64,000 bases of DNA from Talpa occidentalis (GCF_014898055.3 NW_023605194.1:99579258-99643257); one strand, 5' to 3'. Shown: positions 24,711-34,840, counted from the first letter of the stretch. Made by a program: numbers and translations. Notes: a model not told the origin generated them from the sequence alone.

Positions 24711-24788
24711 GTAGTGTTATGCAGGATGAACACTGTCTTCTGATACTGGGCTGTGAGCTACCGCTTGGTCAGCCACTCCATCACTAAG
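24711..24788 (+). other. Candidate 78-nt internal exon (non-coding, UTR or terminal)
   Basis: A branch-point-like 'tactaat' (24681-24687) stands about 24 nt before a pyrimidine tract and acceptor 'gatctttcccccag|gt' (AG at 24709-24710). A donor 'ctaag|gtaaac' follows at 24788/24789. The enclosed 78 nt are markedly less AT-rich than their surroundings. Two frames stop early. The third stays open for 24 codons, includes an ATG and reads 'MQDEHCLLILGCELPLGQ' before a TAA near the 3' end. So it cannot be an ordinary internal coding exon. It could be a 5' UTR exon, a lncRNA exon, a poison exon or a false positive. It is the only place in the window with a complete set of splice signals around a compositionally distinct block. 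Confidence 0.35.
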
Positions 24789-26224
24789 GTAAACCACTGA
24801 TTCTCTGCTGACTATATTGCACTTTCAGCATAATATTAAATATATTACATGAAATATGCAATAATTTATTGTAAAATGGTCTTTGTATTACACAATTGAC
24901 TAAATTTAGGCTAATGTAAGAGTTCTGAGAATCTCTTAAGTTAGCCTTGGCTACATTATGATATTTGATAGGTTAGGTGTGTTATGTGTTTTCAACTTAT
25001 CATAGTTTCAATATATGATGTTCACTAGAATGTAACTCCATTCTAAATTGAGAAAAATCTGCATGTTAAACCTGTCTTAGCTCCTAGAACACTTAAAAAA
25101 ATTAAGTTTCATGATGTAAAATCTAATTACATATTTTAATTTTAATAAGTCTTAAAAGGAAATGCCTCCATTTCATTTTTAATTTTAATTTAAAACAATT
25201 TTTGACTCTTTTGCCCAAGAAGGTATTGTCTTCTCAGACAAATATATTAAACACGCATCACTTGGCAAACAAAAAGCTTATTTTCCCCACCAAAATTCCT
25301 TATATTGTGAATTTATTTTCCTTTCAAATTCTTTGATTACCTTTTGTTCTCTGACACAAAAGACAGAGCAATGGCATGCAATAATGTATTACACCTGGGA
25401 GAATTACTTATTGTCTGTTAGACCATCATCAAGTACTATTAAGTATTTAAAAATGCAAAAAGCATAACTAGCTAGTTACAAAAGCCTTCATATAATTAGT
25501 AGAATTAATATAATGACTTGGGAAAAAAACATGTCTTTATAAAGGGAAGGAGATTAGTCTTCTGGGAAAATGTAAAAGACAGAAAAAAAGTATAACTATC
25601 TTATTTATTCTCCCTACTTTCCTGTTTTGAATAGAGTAGTGGTTAAAATGAATCTCAAATGGATTGTATTAAAATACTCATATATAGAAGTATCATCTTC
25701 TAAATACTAATAGTTTCACTAGTACAGAAAGTCAGGATTGGGAAAATAATCATCATTTTATTTGGATATTACTTGGCTACAAGACTTAATTATAATAAAT
25801 ATAATACTAGTAAGTTTGTGTTCTAGAACCGAGTACAAAACAAGATAATAAATGTATCAGATAATTGAAAAAGAAATGAAAGTGTGTGAAAACTGTATTG
25901 TTTTTCAGATGTTATATAAAAAAATGGGTATTCCATTTTCTTTTTTTGTCATAGTTGTTTTTGAGACATCCAAAGTCAGTCTTTCTGTTGTTGTGACATT
26001 TCATAATAATGTGCCTTGGTTAGATTTATTTATAGATATAGATTCCCTCAGGTGTTCAAAGTTGCATGGTGATAATTCTATTTTTTTAAATTTCTTCTTT
26101 ATAAATGAGTATGCCCTGTCAAAGAAACAATATGTAGTGTCATATAATTTGGATCAGTGTTGTATTCACTTCCTATAAACACATTCTTGGGGGAAAGTCC
26201 AGGTTTGAATGGAGATAAAATGCT
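24789..26224. other. Unassigned AT-rich sequence
   Basis: No gene recognised. Around 25985-26080 the run 'acatttcataataatgtgcc' then 'ttggttagatttatttatag' faintly resembles antisense L1M 3' sequence, too weak to annotate. The 108-codon frame at 25852-26178 lies over it and looks like chance. Confidence 0.5.
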
Positions 26225-26300
26225 AGGTGTAAATCCTGCTTTATTTTCTTGCTAGCTGTATAACATTTGCCAAATGATTTTATCTATGATCGATACTGTG
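26225..26300 (+). mobile_element. MIR SINE fragment
   Basis: The order 'gtgtaaatcctgc', 'ttgctagctgtataac', 'tttgccaaatgattttatc' follows the MIR core (aaatcctgactctgccacttactagctgtgtgacc...gcaaatgacttaatctc). Confidence 0.6.
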
Positions 26301-26799
26301 GTTTCTTGAGTTTAGAGATCACAGTGTCTTGTTTTGATAGTGAAAGGTGTGGCGTGGGCAAAACTCCTAGTAAAATAAGTGGAGCACAATATATTCACAA
26401 ATATTGTTTCTTTTTCTTTCACTTCATTTATGTGGCTCTTGGCTTTTCATTTTTCAATCCTATAGACCAGTATTTCAACAAGTTAAAAGTGAATGGTCCA
26501 TTTTTTTTTAAGAAAGGGGAGGAATTTGAGAGACACAAGCCTAAGTAATAAAGTTTTATTCAATGAAAAATATTCCCTAATCGGGCATTATTACTGCAAA
26601 AGAAAATTGTGTCTGTATTATTGATGACTGAGCAATAATAAGTCTTTGTCTGGAAATGTCTGCAGTCATTATAGTGCCAAATGAGCTGACTTCACATGTA
26701 GCGTTAATTCAAATGCCAATAGGAACACTCATTTCTAAACTCTGAGGATTTATATATGAGCATCTAGAGCTATAATGCACTTTGGTCATACAAAGTGTC
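26301..26799. other. Unassigned AT-rich sequence
   Basis: Nothing recognised. A 93-codon frame (26267-26548) has a phenylalanine-rich, chance-like composition. Confidence 0.55.
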
Positions 26800-27110
26800 C
26801 TCATTGACTGGGATGATTTGCCCACTGCTTCCTTTAAAAGTCTCAGCTCACAGTCCACTGTTAAGACAAGGCTTCCCTGGGCAGTTTCTGAAGAGCACGC
26901 TGGGTATTCCCTGTCACGGTCTCTGCTTGATTTTCTTCACAGCAATTATCAGTAACTACCTTATTGATTTTATAATAATTTGTTGTCTCTCCCTCCTTTA
27001 AAATCATGCTCCTTAAAAGCAGAAATTATGCCTGTCTGTCTTGTTATTTCCTGTCACTTAGTCTGGAATAGTACCTGGGAGACAATGGCCTTCAGTAATT
27101 GAACAAATTA
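26800..27110 (+). mobile_element. L2 LINE, 3' end
   Basis: It reads like an L2 3' end in order: 'aaaagtctcagctcacagtc', 'acaaggcttccctgggcag', 'tgttgtctctccctccttt', 'ttaaaagcagaaattatgcc' then 'tgtctgtcttgt', 'ggaatagtacctgggag' and 'cagtaattgaacaaat'. The frame at 26795-27001 is part of this relic. Confidence 0.8.
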
Positions 27111-28122
27111 ATAGTAAAAATTGTATAGAATAAAAATAGCCATCAAAAAGAATGGTTTAGCAATTTATAGACTATAGATGAGATGCAATATAATATCGCT
27201 AAGTACTACAGGATAAATATTGATTTTGAAATATCCTTGGGGGAAATGACTTTTCTTGCCTTGTTAAAGTATTGGTATGCATCGTAGTCCTTAATCTCCA
27301 TTTATAAGGTAATTCTAAGAGGAAATCAGTACCAATGAAGAAGAGATGCTGATAGTATCTTACATAAAACCAAAGGATGTCAATTACAGTTTTTATGTGG
27401 GTCAGGCATGTTCTATAATTGAATAAGAAATTGTGTGTGTATGGATTTATGTATGTTGATTTTATCAGCAAAAAATCCCTCTGCTTTCTTAATCTTCAAT
27501 GAAATGCTGGATTGAGAAAGCTTTGTTATCTGTTGATAAAGGTTTGCAATTTTTGTCTCTAATACAGTTCTTAAAAGTTTGCTTTCTGTAGAAGTCTAAA
27601 TGTCTCAATTGATAAGTTTGCATCTTGGTAATATCCTCAAAACTAAATTACATTTTTTATACTCACAGGTTTTTAGAATGTTAGATGATTAATGTTGGCT
27701 CTATAAGTAGGTGTTCCTGAAATCACAAGTCCATTCACAGAAATCTAATATTTTAATTTTTTAGTCTTGATCATATGCCTTCACTCTGGTCAGAAGATAA
27801 AATTGCAAAATTCACATGTACTGGAGAACACAAACAGTGCATTGAGATTATTTCATTTCTAAATAGATGTGACTATCTTAAATTAGAGGGCATAGCCTTA
27901 CTTCTATGCAAACCTTTTAAAACAGACCTTCAGAATTACAGCTGACATATCCTGTTGCTTTTCATCTTCAACACTGTTGGCACAACCATTTAACCAATTT
28001 CATGCAAATTTACTTCAAGTTTGGTAGGAAGGATCCATGATTTATTGTTCAAGTATGTCACTTGGTTATTATCATTTTTTCCGGAGTTATGATTATATTA
28101 AAATTCACTATGAAAAGCTGTT
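27111..28122. other. Unassigned AT-rich sequence
   Basis: No gene or repeat family recognised in about 1 kb. Confidence 0.55.
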
Positions 28123-28137
28123 TCATCTAGTATCATT

Positions 28138-28405
28138 TTTTTTAAAGATTTATTTATTCATACAAGCACTGGGTACAGTCAGAAGCATGGGAGGGTGAGA
28201 GAATTCACCAGAGCCAGACAGAGCAGGGAATAGAACAGGCAGAGTAATGATATACACTGCTGAGGGGAGCAGCGGGCACGGCAGGAGAGGTCTTGTCGCA
28301 CCATGTGGGACCCTCGCCAGTGGCTGGGGATCGAACCGGTGCTGCAGAGGCTGTGGGCAGCTTTGTAGCCCAGTGCTCAACCGCTGGGCCACCAGGGGAG
28401 GCCCA
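28138..28405 (-). mobile_element. tRNA-derived SINE, type A
   Basis: Complete antisense copy with a perfect 15-bp TSD 'tcatctagtatcatt' at 28123-28137 and 28406-28420. It contains a small internal duplication, 'agccagacagagcaggg', compared with other copies. Confidence 0.95.
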
Positions 28406-28569
28406 TCATCTAGTATCATTCTTGATAGTAGCTTACTGAACTGTAGGAGATCCTCAGACAACACTGTTTGGTAACACTGTTTTGTTCAGAGTGGTTTCAT
28501 TATAATGTGGATGGGAAAAACAAATTGATTCCCTGCCAGGACCACTGTCTGTGTGTGTGGTTTCCCTGG

Positions 28570-28800
28570 GGACTCTTTTTTTCCCCCCCACATCCCAAAG
28601 ACATGCCTGTGAGTTTTATTGTGTGTCTTAATTGTTTTGGTAGAAGTGTGTATGTGTGTGTGTGTATGTGTATAATTGGCTCTATAATAGAAAAGTGTCC
28701 TGTCCAGAATTGGGTCCTGCCTTGCACCCTGAGTTTCAGGACAAACTACCCATCCAGTAGCCTGAACTGGGAGAAGCAGGTTGGAGAATTTGCTGTTTAC
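28570..28800 (+). mobile_element. RTE-type LINE 3' end (ancient, MamRTE-like)
   Basis: A characteristic string appears in order: 'catcccaaagacatgcctg', a GT-rich run with an internal microsatellite, 'gtgtcctgtccag' and 'attgggtcctgccttgcacc', and 'cctgaactgggagaagcagg' then 'ttggaga'. This is the arrangement I know from RTE-clade LINE 3' ends ('cgtcctgtccagggtgtattcctgccttgcaccc...ccctgaactggataagcgggttgg'). The 139-codon frame across it (28468-28887) is probably not a gene. Confidence 0.6.
28646..28675 (+). repeat. (TG)n microsatellite
   Basis: About 30 bp of TG units broken by two A residues. It lies at the position where RTE 3' ends carry a GTGTG-rich stretch, so it probably grew from that seed. 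Confidence 0.9.
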
Positions 28801-28967
28801 CAATGTCCTGTGCTGCTAGTTATTGCCCTAAAGCAGGAGGATGTTGCCAACGTTCTGCTGAAAATGTATCAAGGTTTTATTTTATAAATAAGTAATTTTG
28901 TAGATAAGCATAACAAACTTTAAGCAACATAATGAGATAGATATTAAACTCATGTTAGGCTAAATGA

Positions 28968-29052
28968 TTCCATTTAACCTATGCTGATCTCATTTAGATT
29001 TGGAACTTTAAAATGCATAAATAATATAATTTATGTGTAGTTCTTGAAAATG
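28968..29052 (+). repeat. Direct duplicate block D2, copy 1
   Basis: 85 bp repeated in the same orientation at 30335-30419 with 6 substitutions and no indel (about 93% identical). The shared core includes 'atctcatttagatttggaa' and 'tttatgtgtagttcttgaaa'. Flanks on both sides are unrelated. Confidence 0.9.
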
Positions 29053-29524
29053 CCAGTCTTTAAGATTTAGAGCCTTACTAAACCACAAAATATAACAGAA
29101 AATCTATTGAAGAGCAATTATTTCAGTGTGAAAATATCTGCTTTTATAATAGTAATTGATAACAACAAATGCTTATCATGACAAAAGAAGCATTTACAAA
29201 ATGCTCATTCATCAGAGGACAGTCTTGACTCATTCTTTGAATCTGATTAAATGCCTCTCAGCTAACATCTGCTCAGTGGGCTCAAAATAAAGTGATTTTT
29301 ATTAATAGACCTGTCCTGCCATGAAATATATCTGAACCACAACTACAGTATTTCTTAAACTACCTGTATTAAAAGCTCTTTTTTTAAGCTTTCCCTCTGC
29401 CAACCTGTTGTGAACCAGTAAATCTGTACAGTTCCAAAAATAATTACTACAAAAATGATCACATGCCATAGCCACATTGAGTTACTATAAATGTTTCTAA
29501 ATAGGGAACAGGGTGGTGATTCGT
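29053..29524. other. Unassigned AT-rich sequence
   Basis: No gene or repeat recognised between D2 copy 1 and the hAT-like element. Confidence 0.55.
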
Positions 29525-29690
29525 CAATTTTTTCTGTAAAGGACTGAAGAGTAAATATTTCAAGTTTTGTGGGCCATTTAATCTCTTTTACAATGAGCAG
29601 TTTTGCCATTATAACTTGAATTGTAGCCACAGATAACACACATGAAAATGTTTGCGTTAGAAGAGAACTTCATCCATCCCCAAAAGTAGT
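29525..29690 (+). mobile_element. hAT-Charlie-type non-autonomous DNA transposon fragment
   Basis: The motif order 'tttttctgtaaaggactga', 'gagtaaatatttcaagtttt', 'gtgggccatttaatctc', 'gccattataac' and 'gtagccacagataacac' matches the well-known mammalian hAT element reading 'ttctgtaaagggccagatagtaaatattttaggctttgtgggcc'. I am unsure of the subfamily. The 3' terminus appears to be missing. Confidence 0.65.
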
Positions 29691-30334
29691 TGATTCATGG
29701 ACTTTAGTGTACTTATTTCATTGTGTATTAGGACCAGTTTGCAAACAGGCAGTCATCTGTACAACTTGCATAGAATGCCATATCTAGAAGAACCTCAAGG
29801 GCCTCGTCATCCATTAGAAAATGTGAACATTCAACAGAAAGGTCCACAAGCTTCCAAAACTCCCTATAATGGACCAGATAACCATTTCTCTCTTTCCAGC
29901 CTTCTCTCTCTTTTTCTTTCTGCAGTAATCTAGATTTCAGGGCAGCCTGGCCTTTGTCAAGACAAGGGTTTTATAATCTGGTTGTGGGATTGTGTATGGA
30001 TTATGTAAACTGGGCTAGAATCTGCAAATATATTATACCTCGATTTCTTTAGCTAATTATATAACCTCTTTGTTCTGAGTAACATTGCATATGTTGTTTC
30101 ATATCTTTGTTTCTAATATCAACCTAGGAAAAAAAAGCTAAACCAGCTGTTCACTCATAAATGTGTGAGACATCATAGACCTTTTTTTTTTTTTTAACTT
30201 TGCAATGCTTTCTCTTTAACAGTTTCTCTAAAAGAAGTTGAAAGTGTAAATATATAATGTCCAGCTTTGTACAGATTTTTTCTTTGTGATTTAATAATTG
30301 TGAAAAAGGAACTGACCAATTAGTTCCATTGCAG
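29691..30334. other. Unassigned sequence
   Basis: AT-rich with a pyrimidine-rich run at 29886-29925 ending 'tttctttctgcag', which looks like a splice acceptor. No matching exon or donor was seen downstream. Confidence 0.5.
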
Positions 30335-30419
30335 TTCCACTTAACCCATGTTAATCTCATTTAGATTTGGAAGTTTAAAATACATAAATAATATAATTTA
30401 TGTGTAGTTCTTGAAAATG
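30335..30419 (+). repeat. Direct duplicate block D2, copy 2
   Basis: Partner of 28968-29052, 1.37 kb downstream. No tail, terminal repeat or TSD was seen. Confidence 0.9.
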
Positions 30420-32336
30420 TAACTTTATGTAACTTATGTGCTGAGTTAATCACTAGTGGAATATTCATGAAAATCCCATCAGCACTGACAAATTTTAGAG
30501 ACTCATCAGATTTACAGTATGTTTTTGCATATTAGCAGAACTATTTACTTATAAGCTGTGTGAAAGAATAGTGATAGTAAATAACTGGAGAAAACAATGG
30601 GTAACTGAAGCTGTGAATTTTGAGAATATCTTATGCTGATTTTTCTTTCTTATTTCCAAGAACAAATTCTAAAATGAGATCAGCGGGCTGCCAAGACATT
30701 ACGCTGTCTACTCATCATCTCTCATTGTGTCTGGTCATACAGACATCTAAAGAAATAGATAGAAATGTGTGAATACATCTTGGTCTACAGGAATAAATAT
30801 GTGAAGTTATTTGGAGCCAATAAATGCTTATGCCAATAAACTGAAAATTGTGAACTTTCTTTTCCAGTATTGACTTTTTTTTTTAAGTAGCACGTACCAA
30901 CCCTCATAAAAACTCCCTTCAAATCTCCATGAGGCAGAACATGTGAGAGAAATGTCTATTGCAGATAGAAGTCTAATGGATCTGTTACAGGCTGTCACTT
31001 CGAATCTCAATAAGATGAGTATTCCTAATGAAAAGATGGAAACTGAATATTGTCTCATCCTAAAAAGAGCCCTGTTACAGTCTGCTTAGAGGATCAAGTC
31101 AGTATCAGGCAAGGAAGAGGAATTCATGGGCTTATATCAAAGCAGGTCACATAGAATTAAATTAATTTGAAATAATGCCATGAAAAACATATTACTTGCT
31201 AATTATATTTGCTAGTGATCAGGAAAATTAATTGTGCTCTGCTTTACTTTCATTACATGATTACCTCTCCTAATTTGTAAAATCTTTCCTTTCTAGAAAT
31301 TTACATCTGTATATGCTCTGCTAGCAAGAAAATGTGTGTCCTGGGGTGTGACACATACTCACCAGAAACAGCATTTTTAACAACTGAACCTGAAATCTAC
31401 TTAGGAACTACAGAACTAATGAATTATTTCTTACATAAGTCTCATAATAGTATGGCTGAAAATAGTCTTATTTTTAAGAATATTTGTCAGGCGACAGAAC
31501 AAAGTTTCTTCATCTTGAGGGATTATTTTCTCAATTCTAAAGAATTAGGGAAAACATAGCTCAAATGATGTCTGAAACAGTTTGGTAAGATTTTCTGCTA
31601 GTATAGTTTTTAAAATTTTGCTAAATAAAAGCAACTAATTGTTGTTTTTATTATTGAATAAATTTAGCATTAGTGTCACTATATAGATTCTAAGAGTGAA
31701 ATTGTGTAGATCATACATTTATCCCCATAAGCTGATTCTGGTACTAATAATTAACTAGTATTTAGGTGGTTTTAATAGTTGATAAAACATAGTCATCATG
31801 TCATACTCTATCTTATTCTTATTTGCCAGAAATTTTTCTCCCTTAGGTATTAACTAAGAATAAAATATCATCTACATATAGTTTGTTATCTCTGGCAATT
31901 TTTAAACACTGTAAATGTTAATGATAGAAATATACTGCACTATATTTTCTCTCTATGGCCAAATAGTAGAGTAATAACATTGGATGTGAAATTAATAATA
32001 CACCTCTTTCTACTATGCTAAAATGATATTACAGTGAAAAGCAATGTTTGTGAAATTAATAAAGTACTATTTCCAGTAATTTAATAAGCGTTGATCATCA
32101 TTTGTAATCATTATAAGCATAAACTTGTACAAAAAATAAGGTTATAGTCATAAAATGACATTTGATTTCAGGCAATTATATTTGATTCATTTTGATAATA
32201 TCCAGTTAGCTCATTGCTGTCCAGGGTTATATTATAAATTAGATGGCTTTCCTAACCTAATTAAGTCATATCCTTACCCTTTTGGCTATGATAAATTATA
32301 TACAAAGTACTAGAAAATTATATATTACCTAAATAC

Positions 32337-32342
<6 letters not shown>
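30420..32342. other. Unassigned AT-rich sequence
   Basis: About 1.9 kb with no recognised gene or repeat family. Frames at 30828-31058 (minus) and 31332-31559 (plus) show no motif. Confidence 0.5.

Positions 32343-32369
<27 letters not shown>
32343..32369 (+). repeat. (TA)n microsatellite
   Basis: 13 uninterrupted TA units plus one T. It should be polymorphic and can form hairpins. Confidence 0.97.
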
Positions 32370-32893
32370 CTCACTGATGAATATCATTGAGAGAGCCAAT
32401 GGGCATAAACTGAGAATAAAAAATACAAAAGTGACTAAATATTGATAGTGTATTTCAAGAGAATATAGCATCTTCTATTTGTTGTTGTTCAAGTGTACTG
32501 TGAAAATTTTTGTTAGATTAAAATTATGTTCACAGATCCTATAATAAATTATCAAACTAAAAGGAGGTAGCACTTTCCATATAAAATCAAATTTTACCAA
32601 AGAATGAATAATATAAAATGGTTAGAGAAGTCACAGTTCTCATTTCTGTTTACACAGTAATCTCCAAGCTTACGTAAGGCCTTCTGTTATTGTTGGTTCA
32701 CTAATAAAAGGATAAATTCATTTAAGCTGAGAGATAAAGATGTCTGAGCACTCTGTAGCCTTATGACCAGCAAGGGCTATGCCAGTCTCTCAATGTCCAG
32801 TGGAGCCTTCCTGCCAAGCTCCTTACCCAGACAGCCTGACACTCAGCACACCAGCCTGTACCCCAATAGGGACAGTTCTTCCTCATAGCAATT
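32370..32893. other. Unassigned sequence
   Basis: No gene or repeat recognised. 32750-32885 is slightly richer in GC. Confidence 0.5.
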
Positions 32894-33018
32894 AGTGTTA
32901 ACATGTATTGGTGACTTAGTAAAGTCTAGTGCCATGCTGAGTGTTGGTATATAGTGTTACTTAATTCTTTCCTCTAATTTTGTAAGGTAGTAATGATTTT
33001 TCACGAAACACAGCTTAA
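32894..33018 (+). mobile_element. MIR SINE fragment
   Basis: The order 'cttagtaaagtctagtgcca', 'tgctgagtgttgg', 'gttacttaattctttcctc', 'tttgtaaggtagtaatgat', then 'cacagctta' follows the MIR core (gtgccaggcactgt...ttaatcctcacaa...gaggtaggta). The element is cut by the SINE cluster that starts at its end. Confidence 0.65.
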
Positions 33019-33039
33019 GAAAATTATATGCCAATCTTT

Positions 33040-33080
33040 TTTTTTAGAATTTTTTATTTTTATATATATATTTTTAAGAT

Positions 33081-33139
<59 letters not shown>

Positions 33140-33262
33140 TACAAGCACTGGGTACAGTCAGAAGCGCGGGAGGGTGAGAGAATTCACCAGAGCCAGAGCG
33201 GGGAACAGAACAGGCAGAAGGACCGAAATACACTGCTGAGGGGAGCAGCGGGCGGCAGGAGT
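33040..33262 (-). mobile_element. tRNA-derived SINE, type A, 5'-truncated second unit of a dimer
   Basis: An antisense tail and body ending abruptly at 'gcgggcggcaggag', so the whole tRNA-like head is missing. It abuts the tail of the next antisense SINE. Read on the minus strand, the pair is a complete SINE followed head-to-tail by this partial one. One TSD encloses both: 'tatatgccaatcttt' at 33025-33039 and 'tatataccaatcttt' at 33524-33538, one mismatch in 15. This fits a single insertion of a dimer made by template switching. Confidence 0.85.
33078..33140 (+). repeat. (TTTA)n microsatellite in a SINE tail
   Basis: About 15 uninterrupted TTTA units. In other copies of this SINE the tail has only 2-4 units (the copy at 34970 has about 10), so this is an expansion of the SINE's own tail. 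Confidence 0.97.
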
Positions 33263-33523
33263 ATTTTTTAAAGATTTATTTATTTATTCATATAAGCACT
33301 GGGTACAGTCAGAAGCGCAGGAGGGTAAAAGAATTCACCAGAGCGTTAAACAGAACAGGAAGACCAATGAAATACACTACTGAGGCGAGCAGCGGGCGAG
33401 GCAGGAGAGGTCTGCATGCCATGTGGGACCCTTGCCCGGTGGCCAGGGATCGAACCGGTGGTGCTGAGGCTGTGTGCAGCTTCGCAGCCCAGCGCTCAAC
33501 CGCTGCGCCACCAGGGGAGGCCC
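33263..33523 (-). mobile_element. tRNA-derived SINE, type A, complete first unit of the dimer
   Basis: It runs from the tail complement 'aaagatttatttatttattc' to the head complement 'caccaggggaggccc'. It shares one TSD pair with the truncated unit at 33040-33262. It stands head-to-head with the plus-strand copy at 33553, with only 29 bp between the two heads. Confidence 0.93.
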
Positions 33524-33552
33524 TATATACCAATCTTTAAAAAAAAAAAAAA

Positions 33553-33832
33553 GGGCCTCCCTGGTGGCACAGCAGTTGAGCGCTGGGCTGCAAAGCTGCC
33601 AGCAGCCTCTGCAGCACCGGTTCGATCCCTGGCCACCAGGCAAGGGTCCCAAATGGTGCGCAGACCTCTCCTGCCGCCCTCTGCTCCCCTCAGCAGTGAA
33701 TTTATGTCTGTCTGCCTGTTCTCCCTGCTCTGGCTCTGGTGAATTCTCTTACCCTCCCGCGCTTCTGACTGTACCCAGTGCTTGTATAAATAAATCAATC
33801 TTAAAAAAAAAAAAATATTAAAAAAAAAAAAG
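33553..33832 (+). mobile_element. tRNA-derived SINE, type A, third member of the cluster
   Basis: A complete copy whose A-rich tail is followed by 'gaaaattatatgcca' (33833-33847). An identical 15-mer lies at 33019-33033, outside the antisense dimer. Directly before the head is 'aatctttaaaaaaaaaa' type sequence, which is how this SINE family ends. The inserted RNA may therefore have carried the tail of an upstream SINE. The antisense dimer then landed between the left TSD and this element. Confidence 0.9.
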
Positions 33833-33847
33833 GAAAATTATATGCCA

Positions 33848-34369
33848 GCATGCTAACCACAAACTGCAGAGAGCACAAAAGGCAAGAGTTCTTGAAGTTG
33901 CTTTAACTGGAAATAAGAGAAAGGTATTAGAAGAAAGTGTTATCCAGTACAATAGCTCTAAACTAGAGATGAAGGAAGCTAAAGAATGGCAAGTCTGGGC
34001 AAATTTTTTGTTTTCCAGAATAATGACCCTAATTAAATTTGGAGCTATTTCTTTCAAAATGTTAAATAACACGTTGCTTAATTCAATCATTAGTTTTGAA
34101 TAGATAATGTATACACACAATTTGCATCTTTAAAATTATAAAAATCAATAGAGGGAAAATAAATTATTTTTAAAACTTTTGTACTAAGCTCCCTAATTAC
34201 CCTCCAAAGAACCTTATTTTTCCAGAAATATATTATACAAATACGGGCATGTAAATATATTAGAAAAGTGTCAATGTATCTCATTTTTATACAAGTATAT
34301 TTAATTATATATACAACACATTTTTTTCATGCTTTATTTAAAATACTACTCTATGTGTGCATAGAAAAC
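33848..34369. other. Unassigned AT-rich sequence
   Basis: No gene or repeat recognised. The minus-strand frame at 33818-34120 has no known motif. Confidence 0.5.
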
Positions 34370-34720
34370 AGACATCCTTTTGTCTGAAGACTTCATAATA
34401 TTTCATTATTTGGGTATACCATGGGTTAACATAACCACTCTGGTGGGCATTTAAGTTGTTCCAAATATCTTTAACAAGCAAATGGGATGAATATTGTGTG
34501 TGTACACCCTGTTACTCATGTGAAATATGTGTAGGTTTAAATATTGGAAGATAAATTATTTTTATAAAGGAAAGATTTTTTTATATAAATAGACATCACA
34601 AATTGCTCTCTGCAGTGGTTGCGCCTACATATATTTTGCCAGTAATAAATGAATGTTCCATCACATTTTGCCTATATTTTTATTACCATATTTTTGAGAT
34701 TTGGCAGAATATGTAAAAGT
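34370..34720 (-). mobile_element. Old L1 fragment, antisense
   Basis: Complement wording of the ORF2 end and 3' region: 'tttcattatttgggtatacc', 'gtgggcatttaagttgttcc', and further on 'ctgcagtggttgcgcc' and 'gaatgttccatcac' ('ttgtaccattttacattcccacc' position). Strongly diverged. Confidence 0.65.
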
Positions 34721-34804
34721 GTACATTCTTATTTTGAGTCAAGTAGAATAGCAGGTCCGTTACTATTGAGAATATTTTAATAAAATTGAAATAGCATTCT
34801 TTAA

Positions 34805-34840
34805 AAAATAAAAGAATTGGATAATCCAAGTTCTGCCTAA
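34805..34840 (+). repeat. 36-bp perfect direct repeat D3, copy 1
   Basis: The 36-mer beginning 'aaaataaaagaattgg' and ending 'caagttctgcctaa' recurs without a mismatch at 36248-36283. Flanking bases differ. The perfect match points to a recent event or gene conversion compared with the other duplicates. Confidence 0.93.

Noticed and set aside
28468..28887. 139-codon plus-strand frame as a gene
   Set aside because: It runs straight through the RTE-type LINE end and a TG microsatellite (the VCVCMCI stretch of the peptide).
29886..29932. Strong pyrimidine tract and 'ctgcag' as a splice acceptor
   Set aside because: No downstream donor or compositionally distinct exon was found. The sequence after it contains a stop in each short reading and looks neutral.
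33078..33140. CRISPR-like or satellite array
   Set aside because: Pure 4-bp microsatellite inside a SINE tail. There are no spacers, and the genome is mammalian.
33416..33821. Overlapping 90-115-codon open frames on both strands
   Set aside because: They are translations of the SINE copies in this cluster. The same peptide fragments recur at every other SINE in the window, so they are not genes.
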